This document shows, one piece after another, positions 29,054 through 38,704 of a stretch of 64,000 bases of DNA; the first letter of the stretch is position 1, and each line of letters starts with the position of its first letter. The position numbers were made by a program, and so were the translations under genes. Source of the DNA: Alphaproteobacteria bacterium (GTDB lineage: Bacteria; Pseudomonadota; Alphaproteobacteria; Rhodospirillales; Magnetospirillaceae); contig JAJPHO010000071.1 in the NCBI GenBank assembly GCA_021325215.1, forward strand, positions 62,001 through 126,000, given 5' to 3'. Under the pieces are notes generated by a model. That model saw only the letters and a program-made list of their open reading frames with translations. It had not been told where the DNA came from and did not search any database.

Positions 29054-30000
29054 CCGGCGGACTTCCCGAGACCCTCCCCCCGGCCCGTATCCTGATCGTC
29101 GACGACGATCCGGTGATGGTACGCGTCCTCGCCCGCATCTTGGCGCCGATGGGCGAGATCCTGTTCGCCACCGACGGCGAAAGCGCCCTGCGCATGGTGC
29201 GCGAGCGGTCGCCCGACGCGGTGCTGCTCGACGTCGAAATGCCGGGGATGAGCGGCTTCGACGTATGCCGCGCCATCAAGACCGACAATGGCAATGAAGA
29301 TTTGCCGATCCTGTTCGTTTCGGGCCATACCGACATCGAGACCGAGGCCAAAGGGCTGGAAGCCGGCGCCGTCGATTACATCATGAAGCCGCCCAGCCCG
29401 CCGATCGTGCGGGCCCGGGTGCGCACCCAGCTGATCCTGCGCGAACGCACCCGGCAATTGCTGCGCCTGGCCTCGATCGACGGTCTGACCGGGCTTGCCA
29501 ACCGCCGCTCGTTCGACGAGGCGCTGGACGAGGAATGGCGCCGGGCCCGCCGCAACCGCACGCCTTTGTCGCTGGCGCTGATCGATATCGATTTCTTCAA
29601 GCGCTACAACGACCATTACGGCCACCAGGCCGGCGACGACTGCCTCAAAACGGTCGCGGCCACCCTGGCTCATGCGGCCGAGCGGCCCGGCGAGCTGGTC
29701 GCCCGCTATGGCGGCGAGGAATTCGCCGTGGTCCTGCCTTTGTGCGACGCCGCCACGGCGCGCGGCCTGGCCGAAAAGATGCGCACGCGCATCGCCGAAC
29801 TGGCGCTGCCGCATGCCGGCTCGCAGATCACCGGCCACGTCACCATCAGCTGCGGCGTCGCCACCGTGCTGGCCGACAATGACGAAAGCGGCCACGGCAT
29901 GCCCGACGAAGCCGCGCTGATCACCGCCGCCGATCAGGCGCTCTACGCCGCCAAGGAAGCGGGGCGCGACCGGGTCCACATCAATTGCGTGGAAGAGTAG
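29050..30000 (+). CDS. Response regulator diguanylate cyclase (REC-GGDEF, PleD-like)
   Basis: 316 residues. Receiver with acidic pocket LIVDDDPVMVR, phosphoacceptor D61 (AVLLDVEMPGMSGF) and conserved Lys (YIMKPPSPP). GGDEF domain from DGLTGLANRR, with FFKRYNDHYGHQAGDD and active-site GGEEF (residues 221-225). The inhibitory I-site position five residues upstream reads RPGE, not RxxD, so product feedback inhibition is probably absent. Overlaps the upstream kinase stop (ATGA), making it the probable output of the two hybrid kinases. Cytosolic; makes cyclic-di-GMP when phosphorylated. Confidence 0.93.
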   Translation: MTGGLPETLPPARILIVDDDPVMVRVLARILAPMGEILFATDGESALRMVRERSPDAVLLDVEMPGMSGFDVCRAIKTDNGNEDLPILFVSGHTDIETEAKGLEAGAVDYIMKPPSPPIVRARVRTQLILRERTRQLLRLASIDGLTGLANRRSFDEALDEEWRRARRNRTPLSLALIDIDFFKRYNDHYGHQAGDDCLKTVAATLAHAAERPGELVARYGGEEFAVVLPLCDAATARGLAEKMRTRIAELALPHAGSQITGHVTISCGVATVLADNDESGHGMPDEAALITAADQALYAAKEAGRDRVHINCVEE

Positions 30001-30041
30001 GTCCGCGGCGTGGCATCTTAAGCACCAATCAAGAACAAAGG

Positions 30042-30698
30042 ATGCCCGGGGACATGCCGGTAACACGCGACGAAGCGATCGATATTGGAGTTCAAGGCGC
30101 CGGCCTGGCGGCTAGCCTGATCGGTGTCGGCGCCATGCTGGACCGCGCCGCCCAGACCGGGCGATCCGCCGCCGTCGGCGCCAGCCTGATCTATGGCCTG
30201 ACCCTGGTCGCCATGTTCACCTTTTCGCTGCTGAACACGGTGGTGCGCGATCCGCGCCGCCAGGCGGTGATCCGCCTCTTGGACCATTCCTTCATCTATT
30301 GCCTGATCGCCGGCACCTATACGCCTTTCTGCCTGCTGGTGCTGGGCGGCGCGACCGGCTGGCGGCTGCTGGTCATCATGTGGTCGGCGGCGATCCTCGG
30401 CGTGGTGCTGCGGATCGCACTTCACAGGCGCTTCCAGCACGCTTTGATCACCCTCTATGTGGCGATGGGCTGGGCCGGCGTGGTCCATGCCGACGTGATC
30501 GCCACGCGGCTCAGCACCGGCGGCATCGTGCTGCTGCTGGCCGGCGGGCTTCTCTATACCCTGCCCGCCCCCCTGCACCGCTTCTCCCGCCTGAAATATC
30601 ACAGCGCCATCTGGCATGGCTGCGTCCTCGCCGCCGCCACCTGCCACTACGCCATGGTGTTGCTGATGTTCGATCTGCCGGTTCTCGACATTCGTTAA
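30042..30698 (+). CDS. Hemolysin III / TrhA-type membrane protein
   Basis: 218 residues; ATG at 30042 or at 30054 (better spacing from AAAGGA). Seven-helix PAQR-like membrane protein with family motifs: an early helix ending in NTVVRDPRR, LLDHSFIYCLIAGTYTPFCL, and the C-terminal SRLKYHSAIWHGCVLAAATC followed by HYAMVL. The Ser/His/Asp residues form a metal site in this family. Bacterial members affect membrane fluidity/lipid homeostasis; hemolysin is a historical label. Stands between the DGC and nrdA. Confidence 0.87.
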   Translation: MPGDMPVTRDEAIDIGVQGAGLAASLIGVGAMLDRAAQTGRSAAVGASLIYGLTLVAMFTFSLLNTVVRDPRRQAVIRLLDHSFIYCLIAGTYTPFCLLVLGGATGWRLLVIMWSAAILGVVLRIALHRRFQHALITLYVAMGWAGVVHADVIATRLSTGGIVLLLAGGLLYTLPAPLHRFSRLKYHSAIWHGCVLAAATCHYAMVLLMFDLPVLDIR

Positions 30699-30702
30699 AA
30701 TC

Positions 30703-30723
30703 GTCAAGAATCCGGCTTGACGC
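30703..30723. repeat. Inverted repeat in the nrdA upstream region
   Basis: CGTCAAG (30703-30709), seven-base spacer, CTTGACG (30717-30723). A further copy of CGTCAAGA lies at about 30769. It could be a weak hairpin for the hemolysin III transcript or a regulator site for nrdAB. Confidence 0.35.
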
Positions 30724-30844
30724 TGTCTCCGAGATTTAACAAGATTTGGTGGTCACGGTTCTTCCGGTCGTCAAGATCTGGAGGTTATAGGGAACCCGGC
30801 TGGGCTGGGGCTGCCGCCGCGGCTCGACACATTCTTGATCCTGG

Positions 30845-30871
30845 GCGGGGCAGCTTTCACCCCGCTTTTTT
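30845..30871 (+). terminator. Terminator-like hairpin in nrdA leader (possible attenuator)
   Basis: GCGGGG (30845-30850), nine-base loop, CCCCGC (30860-30865) followed immediately by six T residues (30866-30871). It ends 17 bp before the nrdA ATG, leaving no room for a promoter behind it. An upstream GCTGCC (30810-30815) can pair with GGCAGC (30849-30854), which overlaps the left arm and would compete with the terminator. Confidence 0.6.
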
Positions 30872-30888
30872 CGTCTGTAGGGGTGGAC

Positions 30889-32814
30889 ATGACTGCCGTC
30901 GCTTTTGATTTCGACCAGGAAGGACAACTGGTCCCCGCCTTTACGCTGCCGGTCCCGCCGCGCTCGGAGACTCCCTCGCTGCCGCTCGAGGACAAGCGCT
31001 CGCCGCTGCCCTATCCGCTGGCCCCCCGCCCCACCCCGGAAGACCTCACCCTCGATCGGTCCCGCGATGACCTGCTGACCGGTTTCGGCAAGGCGACGCT
31101 GAACGATCGCTATCTGCTGCCCGGCGAATCCTACCAGGACATGTTCGCCCGCGTTTCCTGCGCTTTCGCCGACGATGTCGAGCATGCGCAGCGCCTCTAT
31201 GACGCGATGAGCCGCCTGTGGTTCATGCCGGCCACCCCGGTCCTGTCGAATGGCGGCACCACCCGCGGCCTGCCGATCTCGTGCTTCCTGAATTCCGTGC
31301 CGGACAGCCTCGAAGGCATCGTCGGCATCTGGAACGAGAATGTCGCCCTGGCCTCGAATGGCGGCGGCATCGGCACCTATTGGGGCCGCGTCCGCTCGAT
31401 CGGCGAGCCGGTCAAGGGCTCGGGCTCGACCTCGGGCATCATTCCCTTCGTCCATGTGATGGACGGCCTGACCCTGGCCATTTCCCAGGGTTCGCTGCGC
31501 CGCGGCTCGGCCGCATGCTATCTCGACATCCACCATCCGGAAATCGAGGAGTTCCTCGAAATCCGCAAGGCCTCGGGCGACTTCAACCGCAAGGGCCTGA
31601 ACCTGCATCACGGCCTGTGCATCACCGACGAATTCATGGAAGCGGTGCTGGCCGGCAAGATGTTCGGCCTGAAGAGCCCGAAGACCGGCGAGGTGATGCG
31701 CGAAGTCGATGCCCGCCAGCTGTGGCAGCGCATCCTGGAAACCCGCCTGCAGACCGGCGAGCCCTATCTGCTGTACATCGACACCGTCAACAAGGCGCTG
31801 CCCAAGCATCAGCGTGAACTGGGCCTCAAGGTCACCACCTCGAACCTGTGCTCCGAGATCACCCTGCCGACCGGCCGCGATCACGACGACCGGGAACGCA
31901 CCGCGGTGTGCTGCCTGTCCTCGCTCAACATCGAGACCTGGGACGAATGGCATGACGAGCCCGGCTTCGTCGAAGACGTGCTGCGCATGCTCGACAATGT
32001 GTTGACCCACTTCATCGAAGTGGCGCCCGACAGCATGGCGCGCGCCAAATACTCGGCCCTGCGCGAACGTTCGGTCGGGCTGGGCGTCATGGGCTTCCAC
32101 TCGTTCCTGCAGCAGAAGAACCTGCCGTTCGAGAGCGCCATGGCCAAGTCGTGGAATCTGCGCATCTTCAAGAAGATCCGCCGCGACGCCGACGCCGCCT
32201 CGGTGCAGCTGGCCATGGAGCGCGGGCCTTGCCCCGACGCCGCCGAGCGCGGCATGAAGGCGCGCTTCTCGCATAAGATCGCCATCGCCCCGACCGCCTC
32301 GATCAGCATCATCTGCGGCGGCACCTCCGCCGGCATCGAGCCGATCCCGGCCAACATCTACACCCACAAGACGCTGTCCGGCGCCTTCTCGGTGCGCAAT
32401 CCGTATCTCACCGCCCTGCTGGCCGAGAAGGGCCAGGACACCGCCGAGACCTGGCAGTCGATCCTCGAGCATCAGGGCTCGGTGGCGCATCTCGACTTCC
32501 TGTCCGACGACGACAAGGCTGTCTATCGCACCGCCTTCGAACTGGACCAGCGCTGGATCATCGAATTCGCCGCCGACCGCTCGCCCTTCATCTGCCAGAG
32601 CCAGTCGATCAATCTGTTCCTGCCGGCCGACATCGACAAGTGGGACCTCCACATGCTGCATTTCACGGCGTGGGAGAAGGGCGTGAAGAGCCTGTATTAC
32701 TGCCGTTCCAAGTCGGTGCAGCGCGCCGCCTTCGCCGGCAAGCTCGACGACAAGAAGACAGAGTTGAAGGTCGAGGAACCGACCGATTACGAGGAGTGCC
32801 TGGCGTGTCAGTAA
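30889..32814 (+). CDS. nrdA: Ribonucleoside-diphosphate reductase subunit alpha (class I)
   Basis: 641 residues from ATG 30889 with AGGGGT seven bases upstream. No N-terminal ATP-cone is visible, consistent with its short length versus about 760 in E. coli NrdA. Active-site residues are in place: ISCFLNSVPDS (substrate Cys), TSNLCSEITLP (N-x-C-x-E), AVCCLSSLNIE, and the Tyr pair in KSLYYCRSKS; the C-terminal CLACQ provides the shuttle cysteines. Reduces NDPs to dNDPs with the beta subunit. nrdB overlaps its 3' end by 10 bp. The leader carries a terminator-like hairpin. Confidence 0.95.
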   Translation: MTAVAFDFDQEGQLVPAFTLPVPPRSETPSLPLEDKRSPLPYPLAPRPTPEDLTLDRSRDDLLTGFGKATLNDRYLLPGESYQDMFARVSCAFADDVEHAQRLYDAMSRLWFMPATPVLSNGGTTRGLPISCFLNSVPDSLEGIVGIWNENVALASNGGGIGTYWGRVRSIGEPVKGSGSTSGIIPFVHVMDGLTLAISQGSLRRGSAACYLDIHHPEIEEFLEIRKASGDFNRKGLNLHHGLCITDEFMEAVLAGKMFGLKSPKTGEVMREVDARQLWQRILETRLQTGEPYLLYIDTVNKALPKHQRELGLKVTTSNLCSEITLPTGRDHDDRERTAVCCLSSLNIETWDEWHDEPGFVEDVLRMLDNVLTHFIEVAPDSMARAKYSALRERSVGLGVMGFHSFLQQKNLPFESAMAKSWNLRIFKKIRRDADAASVQLAMERGPCPDAAERGMKARFSHKIAIAPTASISIICGGTSAGIEPIPANIYTHKTLSGAFSVRNPYLTALLAEKGQDTAETWQSILEHQGSVAHLDFLSDDDKAVYRTAFELDQRWIIEFAADRSPFICQSQSINLFLPADIDKWDLHMLHFTAWEKGVKSLYYCRSKSVQRAAFAGKLDDKKTELKVEEPTDYEECLACQ

Positions 32815-33890
32815 GCAATATCGGTCATCTCGACCCCCGGACCCTGATCGGCACCGGCAAGATCGGATTGCTGACCGGCACCGGCACCTACAATGTCGAG
32901 CGTTATCCGTGGGCCTACGAGTTCTGGAAGCGCCAGCAGCAGATCCATTGGATGGGCGAGGAAGTTCCGCTCGGCAATGACATCAAGGATTGGGCCTCGG
33001 ACCGCGTCAGCGATGCCGAGCGCGCCCTGCTGACCCAGATCTTCCGCTTCTTCACGCAGTCGGACGTGGAAGTCGGCGACAATTACATGAAGCGCTACAT
33101 CCCGATCTTCCAGCCGCTGGAGATCCAGATGATGATGGCCGCCTTCTCCAACATGGAGACGGTGCATATCGACGCCTATGCGCTGCTGCTCAAGACCCTG
33201 GGCATGCCCCAGGCCGAGTTCGAAGCGTTCCGCGATTATTCGGAAATGCGCGCCAAGGCCGACTACATGCACACCTTCGGCGTCGGCACCGTGGCCGACG
33301 TGGCCCGCACCCTGGCCATGTTCGGCGCCTTCACCGAAGGCATGGCGCTGTTCGCCAGCTTCGCCATGCTGCTGAACTTCCCGCGCCACAACAAAATGAA
33401 CGGCATGGGCCAGATCGTCTCGTGGTCGGTGCGTGACGAAAGCCTGCATTGCGAAGGCATCACCCGCCTGTACCACGCCTGGAACGCCGAGACCGGCGCC
33501 GTCACCAAGGCGGTGGCCGACGACATCGTCGACGTCGCCAAGACAATGGTCGGGCTGGAGGAAGGCTTCGTCGACCTCGCTTTCGGTCTCGGTGAGATCG
33601 AGGGGATGCAGGCCGAGGACATCAAGGCTTACGTCCGCTACATCGCCGATTGGCGTCTGTCGCAGCTGAAGCTGCCGCCGGCGTTCGGCTATTTCACCCG
33701 CGACGACAGCAACGTCTATTCCCAGGTGAAGAAGCACCCGCTGCCCTGGCTGGTCGAGATCCTGAACGGCGTCGAGCACGCCAATTTCTTCGAACAGCGC
33801 TCCACCGAATATTCCAAAGGTGCCTCGAAGGGCAGCTGGGAAGGCGTATGGGACCGCTTCGAGGACCGCAAGCAGCCGGCTTCAGCGTAA
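32805..33890 (+). CDS. nrdB: Ribonucleoside-diphosphate reductase subunit beta (class I)
   Basis: 361 residues from GTG 32805, eight bases after GAGGAG, overlapping the end of nrdA. Ferritin-like diiron protein with ligand motifs FSNMETVHIDAYALL (E, H, and the radical Tyr four residues after the His) and SVRDESLHCEGITRL (second E and H). The Tyr points to a conventional tyrosyl-radical class Ia-type cofactor. Forms the active enzyme with NrdA. Its 3' end overlaps the convergent solute-binding protein gene by 9 bp. Confidence 0.95.
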   Translation: MSVSNIGHLDPRTLIGTGKIGLLTGTGTYNVERYPWAYEFWKRQQQIHWMGEEVPLGNDIKDWASDRVSDAERALLTQIFRFFTQSDVEVGDNYMKRYIPIFQPLEIQMMMAAFSNMETVHIDAYALLLKTLGMPQAEFEAFRDYSEMRAKADYMHTFGVGTVADVARTLAMFGAFTEGMALFASFAMLLNFPRHNKMNGMGQIVSWSVRDESLHCEGITRLYHAWNAETGAVTKAVADDIVDVAKTMVGLEEGFVDLAFGLGEIEGMQAEDIKAYVRYIADWRLSQLKLPPAFGYFTRDDSNVYSQVKKHPLPWLVEILNGVEHANFFEQRSTEYSKGASKGSWEGVWDRFEDRKQPASA

Positions 33891-34601
33891 TCCGGCCAGC
33901 ATCCGGTCGAGGTCGCCGTCGCGTTGCAATTGGGCAAAGCGACGGCGCATTTCCTCGACCAGCTCGACCGGCACCGACAGGGATGCAGCCATCCATATCG
34001 AAACCGGAATGATCTCGGCGCCCATTTCGAGATCGTCCACATCCCGCCCGATCGCGGTCCAGCTCCCCCGAACCGACTGCCGCAGGCCGCACCAGGCCTC
34101 GACCCTTCCGCTGGCCAGCTTGCGCGCCTGGGCCGTCATGTCCTGCGATGTCTCGAGATTGGTGAAGTGCTGCTCCTGCAGCAGGGCCTCGGCCACGCCC
34201 CCCAGATTCACGCCGATCCGCCCCAGCCGGCGCGCCGTTTCGATATCGTCGATGCGGGCCCGCGGTTTGCGCGTCACCATCACCAGACTGTCGCGGTAAA
34301 GCTCGCCGATCCACTGGAAATGCTCGTCGCGCTTGGGCGTCCGGACCAGGGCGGCGATGACGATCGGGCGCGATTCGCTCATCGACAGCAGGCGGCGGAG
34401 CGGCGTCATGCTGCCGGCCGGAACCACATCCAAAGTGCCGATCACGCGCCTGGCGACATCCAGGCCCGGCCCGGCCGGCTGGCCGTTTTCGGTCCGGGTG
34501 ACGGGATAGAATTCGCTGAAAGCCAGGGCAACGGGCTCCGCCGCCGCGCTCATCGCGACGCACAGCAATACCGCCACCGTCAGCAGGGTTCCCCTCCCCA
34601 T
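33882..34601 (-). CDS. Periplasmic transporter substrate-binding domain protein
   Basis: 239 residues with a signal peptide (LLTVAVLLCVAMSAAAEP). The mature part follows the SBP_bac_3-like pattern (LAFSEFYPVTRTENGQPAGP; RRLGRIGVNLGGVAEALLQE). These often bind amino acids or small organic acids, but many stand-alone versions lack a partner permease, as here: no ABC genes are adjacent. It is the last gene of a LysR-PhyH-2HCT transporter operon (38 bp after the transporter), so a sensing or capture role for the same organic acid is possible. Confidence 0.75.
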   Translation of the reverse strand: MGRGTLLTVAVLLCVAMSAAAEPVALAFSEFYPVTRTENGQPAGPGLDVARRVIGTLDVVPAGSMTPLRRLLSMSESRPIVIAALVRTPKRDEHFQWIGELYRDSLVMVTRKPRARIDDIETARRLGRIGVNLGGVAEALLQEQHFTNLETSQDMTAQARKLASGRVEAWCGLRQSVRGSWTAIGRDVDDLEMGAEIIPVSIWMAASLSVPVELVEEMRRRFAQLQRDGDLDRMLAGLR

Positions 34602-34639
34602 GCGGTTATTGTCCCGCTATTCCGGAAGCGGAGCAAGAA

Positions 34640-35932
34640 TCACCTTAAATAAGCAAGCAATAGTAGAGAAAGAGTCACGGTAATCGCCCCGCCGATCCGC
34701 GTAGCGATCTGCGCGAAGGGCATCAGCGCCATGCGGTTGGCCGCCGTCAGGATCGCCACGTCGCCGGTGCCGCCCTGGCCGGAATGGCAGGCGGTGACGA
34801 TGGCGGTATCGATCGGATAAAGGCCGATCAGGCGCGACGCCAGCAAGCCGGTGCCGATCAGCGTCGCCACGGTAGCCACGATGGTGCACACCACGGAGGC
34901 GGTGAAGGACGCGGTCAGCCTGTCCCACGGCGTCAGCGCGACACCGATGGCGAACAGCAGCGGATAGGTCACCGCGGTCGAGAAGAAGCGATACAGGGTG
35001 AAGGCGCCCTGCTGCAGCGATGGCGGCACGGCGCGGGTCAGTTTCAGCATCACCGCCAGCGCCAGCATCACCACCGGCGCCGGCCAGCTCCACAGGCGCT
35101 GGGCCAGCACGCCGACCAGATAGAGCGCGGTCGCGGTGACCCCGGCCGCGGCGATGGTGGCGGCATCGGGCGGTCCCTCGGGCAGGGCTGCGCCGGTTGC
35201 GATTCCCTCGCCATCCGGCTGCAGGCGGCCTTCGCCGGTAAGATGCGGATAGCGCTTGCCGACGAAATTGAGGGTTCCGGCGATCAGGATGGCGGTCAAG
35301 CTGCCCATCATCACCGGCGGCAGCACATCGGCGAACAGCTCGCCCTGCGGCTGGCCGAGGATGGCCGAATAGCCGATCGACAGCGGGATCGCCCCCTCGC
35401 CCACGCCGCCCGCCATGATCGGCACGACGATGAAGAAGAAGCTGTGATGCGCGCCCAGGCCCAATGCGGTGCCGACGCCCGTTCCGACGAGGGCGGCCGC
35501 CGCCGAGCCCAGCGCCAGCGGCACGAAGATCTTGAGAAAACCGGCCACCAGCACCTGGCGGTCCATGCCGAGGATGGAGCCGACGATGATCGAGGAAATG
35601 AACAGATAGAGGAAATTGCTGCTCTTGGTGAAATCGGCGATCGAAGCGGTCACCGTGTCGGGCAGCAGGTGCGCATAGGCCAGATAGGACGGCACGAAGG
35701 TGGCCAGGATCGCCGCTGCACCCACATGGCGCAGGATGGGCAGATGCTTGCCGATCTCGGCGCAGGTGAAGCCGCCCAGGGCCAACAGCGCGATATTGGC
35801 CAGGATGTCCGACGGCATCTTGCCGGTCAGCACGAAGGCGGCGGCCAATCCCCACAGCAGCAGCCAGACCGGCAGCGGGATGATGCCGACGCGCCGTTCC
35901 ATCAGGCGCTGCCGGAGACTCAGGCCCGCCAT
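34640..35932 (-). CDS. 2-hydroxycarboxylate transporter family (CitS/MleP-like)
   Basis: 430 residues, about eleven membrane segments. Family hallmarks are the two re-entrant-loop motifs: MAGGVGEGAIPLSIGY in the middle and HSGQGGTGDVAILTAANRM near the C-terminus (GGxG type). Members are secondary transporters for citrate, malate or lactate with Na+/H+ symport or exchange. The start overlaps the end of the PhyH-like dioxygenase gene by 13 bp, implying translational coupling. The particular acid carried is unknown. Confidence 0.88.
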   Translation of the reverse strand: MAGLSLRQRLMERRVGIIPLPVWLLLWGLAAAFVLTGKMPSDILANIALLALGGFTCAEIGKHLPILRHVGAAAILATFVPSYLAYAHLLPDTVTASIADFTKSSNFLYLFISSIIVGSILGMDRQVLVAGFLKIFVPLALGSAAAALVGTGVGTALGLGAHHSFFFIVVPIMAGGVGEGAIPLSIGYSAILGQPQGELFADVLPPVMMGSLTAILIAGTLNFVGKRYPHLTGEGRLQPDGEGIATGAALPEGPPDAATIAAAGVTATALYLVGVLAQRLWSWPAPVVMLALAVMLKLTRAVPPSLQQGAFTLYRFFSTAVTYPLLFAIGVALTPWDRLTASFTASVVCTIVATVATLIGTGLLASRLIGLYPIDTAIVTACHSGQGGTGDVAILTAANRMALMPFAQIATRIGGAITVTLSLLLLAYLR

Positions 35933-36705
35933 ATCACCGGGAACCAGTCCTCGCGCAGTTTCTGCCCCGCTTTCATTTCATGGCCCGGATAAGGCGGCGA
36001 GGTGCGGCCCGGCCGCTCGACATAGACCGCGTCGTCGCCGACCCAGCGCAGCGACAGCACGCGGCGGCGCTTACCGTGCGGATTGCCATGCGCGCCATGC
36101 ACGGTGCGGAAATCGAACAGCACGGCATCGCCCGGTTCCATCTGCCATTCCAGCACCCGCATGGACGGGTCGTTATCGGGATCGGGCACCGGCAGATAAT
36201 CACCGGAGCCGGCATAGAAACTGGTGTCGTCGAGCCAGCGAACCGGCAGGACCGGCTTTTCCCACAGATGCGATCCGGCGACCAGGCGCAGGGTAGCGTC
36301 CTCGACCGGGTCGACCGGTATCCAGAAACTGACGGTCTGGCTGCCCTCGACGAAATAATAGGGACTGTCCTGGTGCCAGGGCGTCGGCTTGGCGGTGCCG
36401 GGTTCCTTGACCAGCACATGATCGTGGAAGAATTGCGCCGAGGACGACTTCATCGCCGCCGCCGCGGCCTGGGCGATCGGAGACTTTTCGATCACCTCGC
36501 GGAATTCGGGAATGCGCTCCCAATTGCAGTAATCGTCGAAGAAGCGGCCCGGCTCGCCCGGCCGCACGCTCTCCATCGCCGCCGGGCTCGGCTCGCGCAT
36601 AGTGCGCTCGATGCCGGCAACGATCACCTCGACCCAATCCTTGCACAGGCCGCGCAGACAGACCGCGCCGTCGCGCCGGAAAGCTTCCACCTCGTTCGGG
36701 GTCAC
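35920..36705 (-). CDS. Phytanoyl-CoA dioxygenase family protein
   Basis: 261 residues from GTG 36705, seven bases after AAGGAGAG; the frame is open further upstream but that part lies inside the LysR gene. Iron-binding HxD is in TPWHQDSPYYFVEG; the distal His is in DFRTVHGAHGNP and the 2-oxoglutarate-binding Arg in RRRVLSLRW. Fe(II)/2-oxoglutarate dioxygenase hydroxylating an acyl or other small substrate. GTGA overlap with the LysR stop; 13-bp overlap with the transporter start. Substrate unknown, perhaps an organic acid that the neighbouring transporter carries. Confidence 0.88.
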   Translation of the reverse strand: MTPNEVEAFRRDGAVCLRGLCKDWVEVIVAGIERTMREPSPAAMESVRPGEPGRFFDDYCNWERIPEFREVIEKSPIAQAAAAAMKSSSAQFFHDHVLVKEPGTAKPTPWHQDSPYYFVEGSQTVSFWIPVDPVEDATLRLVAGSHLWEKPVLPVRWLDDTSFYAGSGDYLPVPDPDNDPSMRVLEWQMEPGDAVLFDFRTVHGAHGNPHGKRRRVLSLRWVGDDAVYVERPGRTSPPYPGHEMKAGQKLREDWFPVIWRA

Positions 36706-37592
36706 CTTGTCCTCTCCTTGACGAAATCCACGAAGGCGCGCAACGGTGCGGGCATCAGGCGGCGCTCGGGGTAATAGAGGAACGGGCCGGGAAACGGCGC
36801 GCACCAATCGTCGAGCACCGTTTCCAGCCTGCCCGCATCGAGGTCCGCCTGGCAATATTCCTCGAAGGTCATGGTCAGGCCCAGGCCGGCCCGCACCGCC
36901 GCCATCCGAAGGGCGTCATTGTTGGTCAAAAGCCAGTTGTCGGCGGAGAAGAAGATCTGCCGCCCGTCCTTCTCGAACTCCCAGCGCAGGGTGTTGCCGC
37001 GCGGGAAAAGCGGGCTGAAGCAACGATGCGCCGACAGATCCCCGGGCACCGCCGGGCGTCCGTGGCGGTCGAAATAGCCGGGTGATCCGAGTACCCGCAT
37101 GCGCTGAGGTTCGCCCAGGGATACGGCGATCATGTCGGCATGCAAACTCTCCCCATAGCGCACGCCCGCATCGAAGCCGGCGGCGACGATGTCGACCAGC
37201 GCCTCTTCGGCGATCACCTCGACACGCAGGTCGGGGTGAAGCGCCATGAAATCGAGCAGCAAGGGTGTCAGACGCAGCTGGATCGCCGGCGTCGGCCCGT
37301 TGATGCGCAAGGTCCCGGTCAGCCGCCCCTCATCCCCGCCCAGCTCGGCCAGCGCCGCACCGATGTCGGACAAAGCCGGGCCGATGCGGTCGAGCAAGCG
37401 GCGTCCGGCTTCGGTCAAGGCGACGCTGCGGGTGGTGCGGTTGAACAAACGCGCGCCGAGACGGTTTTCCAGCTCGCGCAGCCGCTCGCTGACCGCCGGC
37501 GCCGACAGGCCGAGCTCGATGGCAGCGCGGCGGAAATTGAGATGCCGCGCCACGATGGCGAACAATTGCAGGCCGGAAAGATCGGTACGCAT
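36702..37592 (-). CDS. LysR family transcriptional regulator
   Basis: 296 residues. HTH segment LQLFAIVARHLNFRRAAIEL, LGLSAPAVSERLRELENRLG and LFNRTTRSVALTEAG, followed by a LysR effector-binding domain. First gene of the PhyH-2HCT-SBP operon (GTGA overlap with the dioxygenase) and divergent from an aldo/keto reductase. A perfect 9-bp-arm palindrome lies immediately before its start codon, and no Shine-Dalgarno is seen there, suggesting autoregulation by occlusion. It may control both directions. Confidence 0.9.
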   Translation of the reverse strand: MRTDLSGLQLFAIVARHLNFRRAAIELGLSAPAVSERLRELENRLGARLFNRTTRSVALTEAGRRLLDRIGPALSDIGAALAELGGDEGRLTGTLRINGPTPAIQLRLTPLLLDFMALHPDLRVEVIAEEALVDIVAAGFDAGVRYGESLHADMIAVSLGEPQRMRVLGSPGYFDRHGRPAVPGDLSAHRCFSPLFPRGNTLRWEFEKDGRQIFFSADNWLLTNNDALRMAAVRAGLGLTMTFEEYCQADLDAGRLETVLDDWCAPFPGPFLYYPERRLMPAPLRAFVDFVKERTR

Positions 37593-37611
37593 TATTCGGA
37601 TAATCCGAATA
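37593..37611. promoter_or_regulatory. Operator-like palindrome at LysR start
   Basis: Arms TATTCGGAT (37593-37601) and ATCCGAATA (37603-37611) around a single central base. It adjoins the LysR start codon and faces the divergent aldo/keto reductase, so regulator binding is plausible. Confidence 0.5.
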
Positions 37612-37701
37612 GGTCATGGGGAATTGAGCGTCTTATTCATAACAAAGCGCCGGCTTAAATTCCACCCATCGCATGACCCCCTCCTTTCGAAGGACGCAAT
37701 C

Positions 37702-38700
<999 letters not shown>

Positions 38701-38704
38701 CCGC

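Noticed and set aside
30699-30888. Cobalamin riboswitch or NrdR boxes before nrdA
   Set aside because: No B12-box sequence and no pair of NrdR-type palindromes could be identified; only the hairpin and CGTCAAG repeats are seen.
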